Notes under the pieces: model-generated | Database searches by the model: none | Told to the model about the DNA's origin: nothing | What the model saw: the letters and a program-made list of their open reading frames with translations, nothing else | Part shown: positions 1 through 10,436 of the stretch, piece after piece | Layout of the letters: each line of letters opens with the position of its first letter | Numbering within the stretch: the first letter of the stretch is position 1 | Source: Bryopsis sp. KO-2023 | Lineage: Eukaryota > Chlorophyta > Ulvophyceae > Bryopsidales > Bryopsidaceae | NCBI GenBank assembly: GCA_030272585.1 | Contig: BSYQ01000009.1 | Span: 558,001-622,000 of the forward strand | Length of the DNA: 64,000 nucleotides | Direction of reading: 5' to 3' | Program-made: the position numbers and the translations under genes

Positions 1-28
1 AGAGGAGAAAAAAGCGGTCAAGCTACTC

Positions 29-3000
29 GTGGCCCGGTTACCGGGGAGGGTGTTGAGCCGCGTCGTGTTGGAAACAGAGTTCGAAAAACTTACCTTCAGC
101 GGACTTCGGGAGCTTTTGGATCGAATGAAGAGGAGGACGGAATACAGGGAAGCAGTTCTCGCGGAAGTAAAGAAGGAGGAGGAGGGAAAGGAAGAAGTGA
201 AAGTGGATGCTAAAGCAGAACCTAAGGTGGGGACGAAAGTTTTGGTGGCGGACAGGCCACCTACTCGGACGGGAGAGATTCCGTACTGCCAGTTTTGCGG
301 GCGGAAGGGGCACTGGGAAGCGCAGTGCCGGACGAAGAGGAGAGCGCAGGTGGCGAGTGTGGAAGAGGATGCTTTCGGCGAGCTGCTGGAGGCAATACAG
401 CAAGAGCAGCCGTCGTCGTCGTGCCATTCGGTCGCAGCAGGAACGCCCGCCGGAGATACGGTGCGAAAACAACTTCGGGTGAAACTCAGGCTGGAAGGAG
501 AACAGGGAGGGAGTAACCACCTTTTCGAAGCGTTGGTCGACAGCGGAAGTGGATGCTCCATCATGCCATGGAAGGTTTGTCAAAGGCACGGATGGGGAGT
601 CGCTCCTCCGAAAGGAGTGCTAACGCTGACCGGGTTCAATGGAAGCAAGGAGAGCGTGCGAGGGACGGTGACGCTCGACGTCAAAGTAGGACCGTGGGAG
701 GGGAAGGAAGTATTTTTGGTTTCGGAAAACACACCCCAGATTATTCTGGGCGTCCCCCTCCTCGCACACCTTTCCCTCACCGTCGACTGCGCTCGCAACT
801 GCCTCTGGGGCAAGAACGGAACGTCCATCCCTTGCCACGCAGTCATGAAGGTAGGGGAGAAGTCGGGAGAGTTAGAGCGGGGTGTGGTTCGAGTGCTGCA
901 AGACCCCCTCACGAAAAAAGGACGCAGGATTCGTTTAGTGGGGAAGGATGGGGAGTTTCGGTTACCCCTGGGTTCGTCGTTGGTTCTGGGACCCTACGCG
1001 ATTAAAACGGTTGTTCTTCCTTTTCGAATTACTGGGCCTGGCCTGTTTTCGTTAATGGCCATAGGACAACCCCACAACCTCCTTCACTCTGTGACGACGA
1101 ACTCCGACGGAAGAGTTCGACTCACGCTGTATAACGCCCAGTTGGAGGCGAGGATGCTTACTGCAAAACTGTGTTTGGTTAGCTTCAGGGTGGCTGAGGG
1201 AACGCCGGTGGTGATAGAGGAAGGAGGAGCAGAGGAGGAATGTGTCGAACAGGAGGAGGATGGTTTACTGCCACATGGTTTGGATCTCAGAGAGAAGGAG
1301 GAAGTGGAACCTGAGGAGGAGGGGTGTTTTGGGATTGAAAAGAAGGGAGATGGAGGATGTCAAACAGTTTCTTTTCCACCACAGGAAGTGGAATCTGAGG
1401 AGGGGGGGTGTTCTGGAATAGAAAAACAGGGAGATGGAGGATGTAAAAAGGTTTCTTTTCCACCACCAAAGAATGACTGTGGGTCACTGGAAGTGTTTGA
1501 CAGAACCAGTGGTTCAAAGGGCAGTTGGGGCACAATGCAGTCGAATCAGGACTGGGATTCACAAACAGGCCAGCTTGCATCTGTTGAACAGCAGTTGAGC
1601 CCAGAGGGGGACAGTAGAGTACTATCGAATTCTGCCCAAAACAGGGATATACCGACCATCAGTTCCGACTCTGGAGAACAGCATCTCAGTTCAGGGGATG
1701 GGTGTGTGTTACGGAGTTTAACAACACAGAACAGTGAGGCTGTAGCTACTGAGAATCCAACAAACAGTGCAACACTGAGGAAGAGCCAGAGCACAGCCTC
1801 TCTCACAGAACTGGATGTGAGTTCTGCTACGCACTATCCACTCAGGGACAGGATTGAGGGGAAAGACTCTGAGAATGAGGGGAGAACACAGACATCAAAC
1901 ACAGACTTTGAATGTCAGCCCAATAGCTATAATGCTACTGGACAGTTCATCAGTTCAGCTAGGGAGAAGGGAGGAAAGATTTTTGGCTTACAAACCAGCA
2001 GTTCAGAGGCTGTACATCACTTACCCAAGTCAGATACTCAGGGAAGGGTACAGCAGTCGAAATTCCACCCACAGGAGGAGAATGTAGCTTCTGAGAGTCC
2101 TGCAAACAGTGCTACACTGGGGACAAGCCAGGGTACATTCTCCACCCCCCAGCAGGATCAATGGAGGGACTTACCAAGGGGGAGAGAGGGACAGACATGT
2201 GGGGAAAACCAAGGCACCCAGAGTGTCCTCACACCTAACAGCCTGACTGCACACAGCACTCTGCTGCAAGAAAGCAAAGCTGTAGCTACTGAGAGTCCTA
2301 CAGACAGGGAAACATTGGGACAGAGCCAGAGTACAGTTCAGAGTTCACAAAAGGAAAAAGGGGGCTGCTCACCCAGGGGGGGGGTAGTCGGGGCAGTGGA
2401 ACAAACACACAATGAGGGACAGACTGTAACTACTGAGAGTCCCACTAACAGTGACATACTGGGGAAAAACCAGAGTTCAGTCTCTCACCTTCAAGAGGAA
2501 AAATTACTCTGCTCACCCAGGGGGGGGGTAGGGGGGACAGTGGAACAGGAGCACCTTGATCTCTGGAAGTACTGGGAAGTCCTCAGAGGGAAACCACCAG
2601 GCAGAAGTTTTAGCGAACACACTACATCCCCTTTATCTCACCTGACGACGATTTGGGAGGAGGTGGCTGACGACCTTCTCGACAACACCACAGCAGTAGG
2701 GACAGGGGAAAGACTCTGGAACGGACATACTGCTACGGTGCAAACCACTCAGGAACAACCTGCCTGCACGTCGGAAACGCAGTCAGAGACGGAGGATACA
2801 GGCTCAGTGGAATACTGGCGACGCGAATTTCCGAACGTGATTCGTGACGACCTTAGCAGAGACGCAAAGGCGACTGCTGCTCCTCTTCGGGTTTGCCACA
2901 GGGAGGTGAAATGGCGCGTTCCCTTCCACAGGATTCCGCTGCACAACACGGGGATACGGTACTACGCCACCGACGTCGCGCCTAAGGAGATTCGAAAACT

Positions 3001-3863
3001 GCTTACCTCGTTGCAGGGGCAAGGCGTCATCCGTCCCCTGGGCGTCGGCGAGCGGGCTCTGTTCTCCCCCGTACTTTTCCTAAGGAAGCCGAATGGAAAG
3101 GTCCGTAAGACGGTGGATTTTCGTTTGCTGAACTCGTACTCCGACGCCTGGAAGACGTCCCTGCTCCATGTCCGGGATGTGCTGAAGTCGATCCCACCGG
3201 AGTGGGACTACTTCACCGTCCTGGATCTGGAGCAGGGCTTCTTCCAGGTGGACGTTTGCGATTCGCTCCAGCCCCTCTTCGCGTTTGAAACCGGAGAGGG
3301 GGACTACACTTACCTCCGCCTTCCACAGGGATGGAACTGTTCGCCAGGGCTGTTCCACTCCCGCATCCGGAGCTCTATCCACGGATACCCCGGTCGTAAC
3401 TTCGTCGACGACCTCATAATCGGCGGAGAAGGCGTCGAAGGCCATGACAGGAACCTGCGACGTGTTCTGACCAGGCTCGACGAAATGGGATTACGGATAA
3501 ACAGGGCAAAGGCGGTCGTCAGACAAAAGGAGGTTACCTACTTGGGGTACACGGTCACGAAGGGGAGCTACGGCCTTCGACGCTACGTCGACGACCAAGT
3601 GCGTCAGTTGCCAGAAATGCGCGACGTCAGGGACGTCCGTCAATTCGTCGGCATGCTTAATGTCTGCAGGGGAGTTTGCCCGAATTTCCATAACATCATT
3701 CAACCTCTGCTGGAGCTTCCCAAGGGATCGAATCCGAAACTCATGCAACAGTTGGTGGCAGAAGCATGGAAATCCATACTGACTAATAATGTCAAGTTGG
3801 GTAATTCAGATTCTGGAGAGTATAACCTGTTTACAGACTGGTCATCCTCTGGGTGGGGGTATG
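29..3863 (+). CDS. Outer element gag-pol fragment: zinc knuckle, protease, RT
   Basis: Retrotransposon coding segment; the reading frame is open from near the window edge up to the nested insertion. Visible domains are the CCHC knuckle (residues about 86-100), a retropepsin-like DSG site (about 170) and an RT palm with PNGKVRKTVDFRLLNSY and FVDDLIIG. The roughly 500-residue stretch between protease and RT is unusually long. It is largely built from degenerate internal repeats with a core like ATESPTNSATLGKSQST. There is no convincing ATG at the left end, so the true start lies outside the window. Assignment to Ty3/Gypsy or a related lineage rests on domain order only. Confidence 0.8.
1738..2490 (+). 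repeat. Degenerate repeats in the protease-RT spacer
   Basis: Four dispersed copies of a motif of about 51-60 bp start near 1738, 2080, 2278 and 2425. In protein they read close to VATE(S/N)PTNSATLxKSQST. Two further duplications are seen: a GxEKxGDGGC...VSFPP module near 1320-1470, and a CSPRGGV...VEQ module near 2365-2400 and 2510-2545. The spacer therefore seems to have grown by internal duplication. Confidence 0.75.
3859..3863. repeat. Target-site duplication GTATG, left copy
   Basis: The five bases just outside the left LTR are GTATG. The same five bases follow the right LTR at 13109-13113. A 5-bp duplication is usual for Ty3/Gypsy integration. Confidence 0.92.
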
Positions 3864-4211
3864 TGCAACGGCTGCGACTCTGCAAGTCTGCCAGCCAAGC
3901 TGAAGGTGAAACAAAGGAGACCAAGGTGCAAAGCACTCCGAACAAGGTTAAAGCTAGGTTAAAACCAAGTGTACCAATACCCTAGAGGCGCTGCTCAAAT
4001 ACCCTGCTGCAGCACCTCTGACAAGACCTGATCCCCTGATCAGACAACTACTGAGCTGACACAGTGAACCCATCACTGTATCAGGTCAGATCACAGAATG
4101 TTCTGAGCTGCCAGTTCAGCAGGGACACCTGCTGAGCTGCCAGCTCGCCAACCTACAGTCAGATCTCCTGATTCAGGGCCCAGCAGGCTCTGAATCAGGC
4201 GATTCACTACA
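3864..4211 (-). repeat. 3' LTR of inner element (348 bp)
   Basis: Direct repeat of 12761-13108. On the plus strand it starts TGCAACGGCTGC and ends GATTCACTACA, giving TG...CA ends on the sense strand. I compared the two copies base by base and saw no difference. Confidence 0.96.
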
Positions 4212-4224
4212 TTCCTCCCCACCT
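4212..4224 (-). other. Polypurine tract of inner element
   Basis: Just inside the 3' LTR the sense strand reads AGGTGGGGAGGAA, a purine-rich run of the kind that primes plus-strand DNA synthesis in LTR elements. Confidence 0.75.
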
Positions 4225-5011
4225 GAACTGCAGTAGCCCCTACTGCAACTTAGAAAGGAAAAACCCCAAGACTGTAAGTGCTAAGGAAAACCCATATCAG
4301 TGAATAACTTCCAGTCCACACTTCTGCCAATGAAAACTCATATCTGCAACTCAGACCAAACCCAATGTATTGAATTAAAATAAAACATCTTTCAGATTTC
4401 AGTCACTGATAATCAAGTCCAAAAATGAATGTAATCATCCCAAGTCCTGCCACTGGAAATTGCTAACTCTGACACAACCATAACTTTCACAGGGACCAAA
4501 TTCCCCACACAAATGTTTCAGCACAACAAACTATCCATGGACCTGTAATATAGAAATCAGAGTCCTTCTTTCAAGCAAACACTGCACTCCATCTGCAGTC
4601 TAACATAGAACCCAAATTTCTCATTTTCCAGCCCCTCAAGTGTTGTAATTCTGCCACTGATTTGCCAAACCAATTTCCACATTCAAAACTAAAATAAAAA
4701 CTCCTATGCAGGTTGTTGTATCTGCCCTTTTAATCAGCCATACTCCAGTGGCAACAAATACCAACCTCACAAAGATAAAAATCCATTTGACTGGACTTCC
4801 TTCAAAGGTCACCATGCAATTCTTTACTCCCCCTTTGGTTAATTCAGTCACTCTTATTTCAGATTGGAATTCTCTAGCAATAACATCTTAACCCTGCTGG
4901 ACTTGCAATGTATCAACAGGTGAACCATTTCCATAACCAAAAACAGGTTGCAAACTTCAGAGTTTTCATCTCAACCTGATCAGAAACTGCAAAAGAAATC
5001 CTTGTCCACCT

Positions 5012-5110
5012 CCAACACACTGATCACCAGAAACTGGACAGCCCTAAGGGTTTAACCCTGCCTGAAAAATTCCACTTCCAACACACTGATCACCAGAAAC
5101 TGGACAGCCC
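5012..5110. repeat. Short direct repeat in inner 3' region
   Basis: A 33-bp sequence starting CCAACACACTGATCACC occurs at 5012-5044 and again at 5078-5110, 66 bp apart, in the non-coding part between the last ORF and the 3' LTR. Confidence 0.8.
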
Positions 5111-5202
5111 CAAATCACCAACTCTTTCACTGCACCCACTGAGCAAACCACATTCAAATCCTGCCACAACTCCCATGGTCACACCTCCTGTCGATTCCTG
5201 CC

Positions 5203-6165
5203 TCAGGCCGCCGGACGTTTCAAGCCCCTCTTTGGCGCAAGCGCGGGCACACTCCAGCGGACCTCTCGCAGCGGCACGCAATCACGATTGGTTCGTCCCG
5301 GGGAGGCTGGTTGCGTCGGCAGGGGTGGACTGACGAGCGCGATTCGCAAGGACGTCAGCACCCTCGGCGCCATGGCCGTGTGCACCCGAAGCTGGCACAG
5401 CCCACACTCTTTCGCTGCATCCACCGAAACCCCCTTTCGCGTTTCGCTGAGTTGTCCGACCACGTCCAAGCTCCCGTCTGGGTTCGTCTTTTCCACCGTT
5501 ACGTCTGGCGCGTACCAGAGTCTCTGGACACAGAGGTCTCTGCAGCATATCCTGTGCTTCCGACATGGGAGCTCCCGCACTGGTGCCCCAAGAGACCTCG
5601 CCGTCTTGAAGCAAAGCGAACAGCCACGTCCCGTTTCTTTCAGCGCCGTCTCCATCTCACTCTTTTGGTCTGCTGCAGGTTTTTCTGGTTCAGGGAGCCC
5701 TGTGTCCAGGAAGCCGAAGGACAACTCCTCTTCGGAATCCAACCGCGTTACCGGCATTTTCTTCGCCCACTCTCGCCACGCTTTCAGCTCACTTTCGGCA
5801 GCACTCAGAGACCCTTGCAGCTTCCACTTCTCCTGCTCCACCTTTTGACACTTGCTCCTCAGCCTTTCCAACTCCGCAACGTCGACTGCCCTCTTCCGCA
5901 GAACCTGCACAGCCTCCTCAAACGCCACAACCTCATCTGCCCCCTTGATCACGTCGGCTTTCTCCACCGCTGCCGCAGGGATAACCACAGGGGCAGCCTC
6001 TGCTGGCTCACTGCTGCTGGCGGGGGTTGAGACGATAAGGGCGGTCTGGTTTGCTGGTTGCTGATCCATATTGACTCCTTCCTTTCGAACGATAAGCTCC
6101 TCTTTCTCCTTTCCTGCTCTGCGCACGTAACTTGCTAGACAGCTTCTTGTTCCAGTATACTGCAC
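5203..6165 (-). CDS. Accessory ORF of inner element: coiled coil plus RING-like
   Basis: A 320-residue ORF that begins 78 bp after pol stops; a second in-frame Met lies about 32 residues in (MDQQPANQTALIV). After an Ala/Pro-rich N-terminal part comes a Glu/Lys-rich helix (about residues 85-135) likely to form a coiled coil. Then comes a Cys/His array: CSLC, 15 residues, C-X2-H-X2-C, C-X3-C, about 41 residues, then CGLC. This fits the C3HC4 RING spacing. Third ORFs after pol occur in some plant Gypsy lineages (often env-like or unknown), but this one has no visible membrane segment. Function is not known; a ubiquitin-ligase-like role is inference only. Confidence 0.6.
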   Translation of the reverse strand: MQYTGTRSCLASYVRRAGKEKEELIVRKEGVNMDQQPANQTALIVSTPASSSEPAEAAPVVIPAAAVEKADVIKGADEVVAFEEAVQVLRKRAVDVAELERLRSKCQKVEQEKWKLQGSLSAAESELKAWREWAKKMPVTRLDSEEELSFGFLDTGLPEPEKPAADQKSEMETALKETGRGCSLCFKTARSLGAPVRELPCRKHRICCRDLCVQRLWYAPDVTVEKTNPDGSLDVVGQLSETRKGVSVDAAKECGLCQLRVHTAMAPRVLTSLRIALVSPPLPTQPASPGRTNRDCVPLREVRWSVPALAPKRGLKRPAA

Positions 6166-6243
6166 TCTTTTCGCTGTTTCTGTCAGGGGTTGCTTCAGTC
6201 TGTCAGAGATATCAACCTGTCACCTCTGCTTGGTCGGGTCCTT

Positions 6244-9200
6244 TCAGCTCCTTATCTCAAACTCACGTAACTTGTCCGGTGCGTTTCGCAAGTTTCTGGC
6301 AGGCTCCCATGTATCCTCTGACTGGTCATAGCCCTGCCACCTGACAAGGTACTGCTTCCTGCCTCTGACAGTCCTTTCTGCAAGAATCCTGTCCACCAGG
6401 TATTCCTCTTGCCCCTCAACCAGTTCTGGTTCAGGCTGCAGTGTGTGTGTCCTCCTGGCTGGAAAACTGCCCTCCTGATCAATAAAGGCAGGCTTCAGCT
6501 TGGACACATGAAACACATCATGGATTCGCCAATGCCCTGGCAGCCTCAACCTGACTGCCACCTCTGACAGCCTGTCTACCACCTCAAATGGCCCACAGAA
6601 CTTTGCAGTTAGTTTCCTGCTCAGTACATCAGGTAGGGGTAAGTCCTTGGTTGCCAGAAAAACTTTTTCGCCTGGCTCAAAGCCCCCTCCCCGCCTGGTT
6701 TGATCCGCCACCTGGCGATGTCGATCCTGAGCTTGAGCAATGTTGTCTCTGCCAGCAAGCAGAGCTTGTTGCCAAGTAGTCCACCAATCATCCACCGCAG
6801 GGCAGGCTGTAGTTGCTACAGCACTTGCAGGAGTTCGGGGATTCTGCCCGTACATAAGGAAAAAGGGAGAGAATCCTGTAGTGGCATTGATGCTGGAGTT
6901 GTAAGCAAACTCTGCAGCAGCCAAATGCTCTTCCCAATCTGCACCTGCAGGCTCAACATAACTTCGCAGAATCTCCTGCACAGTTCTGTTAGCCCTTTCT
7001 GTCTGCCCGTCTGTCTCAGGGTGGTAACTACTAGACATTGCCAATCTAGTATTTGCTCTCTTCCACAGAGCTCTCCAAAAATTACTAGTGAACCGACTGT
7101 CTCTATCCGAAACAATCTCCTTAGGCAACCCAAAGAAACGAACTACATTCTGAAAGAATAAATCTGCAACACCTGCTGCAGTTACCGTTTGTTTGGTTGG
7201 AATCAATCGCAACATCTTACTGAACCTGTCCACGACCACAAGCAAATAATCTGACCCCTTCCTGGTTTTAGGCAAAGGGCCTACAAAATCCATTGAAACA
7301 CTGGACCACCTGCCATCAGGAATAGGCAGAGGCTGCAGCTTACCCAAAGGCCTCTGATTAGAAGCCTTATTTCTCTGACAGGGGATGCAATTCTTGACAT
7401 ACTTCTGTACTGTGCCTGAAATGCGTGGCCAGAAATAATGCGCCTGCACTCTGACCAGCGTTTTTCGTCTGCCCAGATGTCCTGCCAATGCTGATTCATG
7501 GCAGTCATGGAGCAACTTCTCCCTGAGCCCGTCTGCATCAGGTATCCACCATTTCCAGGCATTGCAAACCCTTCTCCAAAGCCTCTGACCATCCCACTTT
7601 ACATGAGCTGGTCTGTAGTTTGCCTCAATCAATTGCTTGCATAAAGGATCCTTTTGATAGGCCTCCTTGACCTCCTCCTGAAATCCCTGGGTCAGGTCCA
7701 ATCTTGCTTGTGCATTAACTTCAGGCTGCTCCTTTGCAGTCTGATGTGTGGCCCTGCTCAGTGCATCTGCCACCACATTATCTCTTCCAGGCCTGTATTT
7801 GATCTCAAACTTGAAGGATTGCAAGGTCTCCATCCACCTTGCCTGCCTCTTGGACAACTGAGGCTGAGTCTGTAGATACTTCAGTGGTGCATGATCAGTG
7901 TGCACCACAAATTCCTGAGCATCCAGATAGTGCCTCCACACCTTGAGTGCATGTACAATGGCCAAGAGCTCCTTCTCATGGGTAGCATAATTCAGTTCTG
8001 CAGGTTGCAGTTTCCTGCTTTCATAGGCCACAGGCTGCTGACCCTGTCCATGGTCCTGTGTAAGGACTGCTCCAATAGCATAGTCTGAAGCATCAGTGGT
8101 GACTTCAAACTTCAATCCTGGGTCAGGCACCAACAACACTGGTGCAGACATCAATGCCTCCTTAATATTCTGCATTGACGCAGCTTCCCTTTCTGTCCAT
8201 TGCCAGCTTGCTTCCTTCTTTAGCAAGGCAGTCAATGGCTTAGCCCTAGCAGAGAAGTCCTTGATGAACCTTCTGTAGTAATTTGCCAGGCCAAGGAAGG
8301 ATCTGAGGTCCTTCACTGACGTTAAGGGAGGCCAGTCCCTGATGATCTGCACTTTGTTCTGCAACACCTGTATACCTGCAGCACTCACTTCATGCCCCAA
8401 AAACTCCACCTGCATCTTGCAGATGTCACATTTAGTAGCTGAAGCATACAGTTTCTGTTCCCTCAGTCTCTGCAGCACTTTCTGCAAGTGAACCTTGTGT
8501 TCAGCCCAATTCCTGCTGTAAACCAAAATGTCATCCAGATAAACTATGCAGAAAATATCCAAGAAATCATGAAGAACATGGTTCATGGTGTTCATAAAGG
8601 TGGCAGGGGCATTTGTCAGCCCAAAAGGAAGAACCACATATTCAAAAAGCCCATATCTAGTGCGGAAGGCCGTCTTTTCTGAATCTGCAGGGTCCAACCG
8701 CACTTGATGATAACCTGAGCAGAGATCTATTTTACTGAAACAACGAGCTCCTTGAATCTGATCTAGCAACTCCTCAATCCTTGGAATAGGATACCTGTTT
8801 TTCACTGTCAGTTTATTCAGTGCCCTGAAATCGACACACATTCTCAACTTCCCATTTTTCTTTGGAACGAATAAAACTGGTGATCCCCAGGGTGACTTGC
8901 TAGGTCTGATAAAACCCTGTTTCAGCAACTCTGCCAACTGCTTTTTCAGTTCTTCTCTTTCTGCAAAACTAGCCCTGTAAAGTCCCTTCTTTACCGGTTC
9001 TGCCCCTTCCACAAGTTCTATCTTGTGGTTAACACCTCTGTCAGGAGGTAACTCCTGAGGCAGTTCTTCTTTGAACAAATCCTGAAACTCTTTTCTGATT
9101 TCTTTTTCCAACTGCAAAGCTTCTCTTTCTTCCTCTGAGACTGTATCTGCAAAACTTCCTTTTACTGCTTCAGTACTTTCTAACCCATTTATTGCATGCT

Positions 9201-10395
9201 CAACATCCACTTCTTTCAAATGAAGTAAATATATAGGTCTGCCCTTGCGAGCAACCTGTGCGAACTCTGTTGCAGACATCAGATCCAATTCTGCTGTACT
9301 GCAATCTTCTACTCTACCAGTCTGCATTCTAAGATTGACTGCTCCCTGAGGTGTCTGCAAAACCAACAACTTCTTTTGCCAATCTATGACAGGGTTGTGT
9401 TTGCTTAACCAAGACATTCCTAACACCAGGTCGTACCTCCCTAGTGTTATGGCATACATCTTTTCCTCTGACACAAACTTGCCCATTTTGACACTGGCCT
9501 GCAGTTCTTTTTCTACCTTTTCTGAGGTTTTACCATCTGCTAACTGCACCTCAGTCAGTACCTCAGCAGCTTCTGTCTGAATGCCATTTTCAAGCAACCA
9601 ATCTTTTGAAACAAAATTGTCAGTTGCTCCACTATCTATCAATATTCGAGAAAAACAACCTGCCACAAATCCTGTGGTCTTCAACATTCCCTGAGTCCCC
9701 CCATGGACTCCTCTCAACTTCAAAAGTGGGGGTTCATCTAAGCTATGTCCTTGAAAGCAAACTTCATTAGGTCTGCCCAGCTCAGATTCCTCTCTCACTG
9801 AAAACGAGTCTGCAGTGTCTGCCCTCAGATCACTGTCAGCACTCACATGCACAGAAAACTCATGCAGGTCAGGTGTGGCCCCGCCTGGCCCTGCACCTCC
9901 TGCCTCAGGGACCTGAGAGGTGGTGGTTCCACTCGACCGACCAGCCTCCTCATTCCCGGAAACCTCCTTCAAAATTCCTGCAGATGCTACTGCCCCTGCA
10001 GCAGCACCCACTAATTCATCCACTGACCTACTCGCAGGAGACTCTGCCCCCAGCAGAGTACCCGCCAATTCATCCACTGACCTACTTGCAGGAGACTCTG
10101 CCTCCAACAGAGTACCCGCCAATTCATCCACTGACCTACTTGCAGGAGACTCTGCCTCCAGCAGAGTACCCGCCAATTCATCCACTGACCTACTTGCAGG
10201 AGACTCTGCCTCCAGCAGAGTACCCGCCAATTCAACGTTTTCCAAACGACCGACCTTCCCTTTCGGTGTGGCTTCACAAGGCACACCACCTGCCGGGTTC
10301 TGCTTCCCTGAAACAGATGCTACCCTCCCCATGGTAGCCTCCTTGTGTGGGTGGCTACGCCGGCCCTCCCACACTCCTCTTCTGTCCTCCTTCAC
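6244..10395 (-). CDS. Pol polyprotein of inner chromovirus
   Basis: A 1383-residue ORF with all Ty3/Gypsy pol domains in order. These are an aspartic protease (ILIDSGATDNFVS, about residue 250), RT (FRALNKLTVKNRYPIPRIEE and YLDDILVYS, about 500-660), RNase H (TTDASDYAIGAVL, about 760), an integrase HHCC zinc finger (H...H...CIPCQRNK, about 980-1020) and catalytic core (SMDFVGPLPK...), and a C-terminal chromodomain (EYLVDRILAE...YLVRWQGY...DTWEP). Chromodomains of this family steer integration toward particular chromatin. The N-terminus holds four copies of an 18-residue repeat. It lies in a different frame from gag, 41 bp downstream; families of this kind make Gag-Pol by frameshift or read-through. 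Confidence 0.95.
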   Translation of the reverse strand: MKEDRRGVWEGRRSHPHKEATMGRVASVSGKQNPAGGVPCEATPKGKVGRLENVELAGTLLEAESPASRSVDELAGTLLEAESPASRSVDELAGTLLEAESPASRSVDELAGTLLGAESPASRSVDELVGAAAGAVASAGILKEVSGNEEAGRSSGTTTSQVPEAGGAGPGGATPDLHEFSVHVSADSDLRADTADSFSVREESELGRPNEVCFQGHSLDEPPLLKLRGVHGGTQGMLKTTGFVAGCFSRILIDSGATDNFVSKDWLLENGIQTEAAEVLTEVQLADGKTSEKVEKELQASVKMGKFVSEEKMYAITLGRYDLVLGMSWLSKHNPVIDWQKKLLVLQTPQGAVNLRMQTGRVEDCSTAELDLMSATEFAQVARKGRPIYLLHLKEVDVEHAINGLESTEAVKGSFADTVSEEEREALQLEKEIRKEFQDLFKEELPQELPPDRGVNHKIELVEGAEPVKKGLYRASFAEREELKKQLAELLKQGFIRPSKSPWGSPVLFVPKKNGKLRMCVDFRALNKLTVKNRYPIPRIEELLDQIQGARCFSKIDLCSGYHQVRLDPADSEKTAFRTRYGLFEYVVLPFGLTNAPATFMNTMNHVLHDFLDIFCIVYLDDILVYSRNWAEHKVHLQKVLQRLREQKLYASATKCDICKMQVEFLGHEVSAAGIQVLQNKVQIIRDWPPLTSVKDLRSFLGLANYYRRFIKDFSARAKPLTALLKKEASWQWTEREAASMQNIKEALMSAPVLLVPDPGLKFEVTTDASDYAIGAVLTQDHGQGQQPVAYESRKLQPAELNYATHEKELLAIVHALKVWRHYLDAQEFVVHTDHAPLKYLQTQPQLSKRQARWMETLQSFKFEIKYRPGRDNVVADALSRATHQTAKEQPEVNAQARLDLTQGFQEEVKEAYQKDPLCKQLIEANYRPAHVKWDGQRLWRRVCNAWKWWIPDADGLREKLLHDCHESALAGHLGRRKTLVRVQAHYFWPRISGTVQKYVKNCIPCQRNKASNQRPLGKLQPLPIPDGRWSSVSMDFVGPLPKTRKGSDYLLVVVDRFSKMLRLIPTKQTVTAAGVADLFFQNVVRFFGLPKEIVSDRDSRFTSNFWRALWKRANTRLAMSSSYHPETDGQTERANRTVQEILRSYVEPAGADWEEHLAAAEFAYNSSINATTGFSPFFLMYGQNPRTPASAVATTACPAVDDWWTTWQQALLAGRDNIAQAQDRHRQVADQTRRGGGFEPGEKVFLATKDLPLPDVLSRKLTAKFCGPFEVVDRLSEVAVRLRLPGHWRIHDVFHVSKLKPAFIDQEGSFPARRTHTLQPEPELVEGQEEYLVDRILAERTVRGRKQYLVRWQGYDQSEDTWEPARNLRNAPDKLREFEIRS
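10013..10228 (-). repeat. Four 54-bp tandem repeats in pol N-terminus
   Basis: Units are 10013-10066, 10067-10120, 10121-10174 and 10175-10228. Each encodes a variant of ELAGTLLEAESPASRSVD. The copies are nearly identical, so the array expanded recently. Confidence 0.93.
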
Positions 10396-10436
10396 CTTTT
10401 CATTCCGGCCAAGGGACTCTCCAGCCCTTGACCTCT

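Larger units (their letters stand above)
1..3863 (+). mobile_element. Outer LTR retrotransposon, left part (protease and RT)
   Basis: Internal region of an LTR retrotransposon that enters from beyond the window. The open frame from about position 29 shows, in order, a CCHC zinc knuckle (CQFCGRKGHWEAQC, about 290-340), an aspartic protease site (ALVDSGSGCSIM, about 530-560), a long Ser/Thr/Gln-rich spacer (about 1200-2800) and a reverse transcriptase with FVDDL at the catalytic site (about 3400). The order protease-RT-RNase H-integrase, completed in the part at 13114 onward, is that of Ty3/Gypsy-like elements. The 5' LTR and most of gag lie outside the window. The element is interrupted by the nested element at 3864-13108. 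It is a fossil and older than its insert. Confidence 0.88.

Noticed and set aside
2804-3748. Several minus-strand open frames opposite the outer RT
   Set aside because: The plus frame has clear RT motifs; the opposite frames have no motif and result from low stop density in a GC-rich region.
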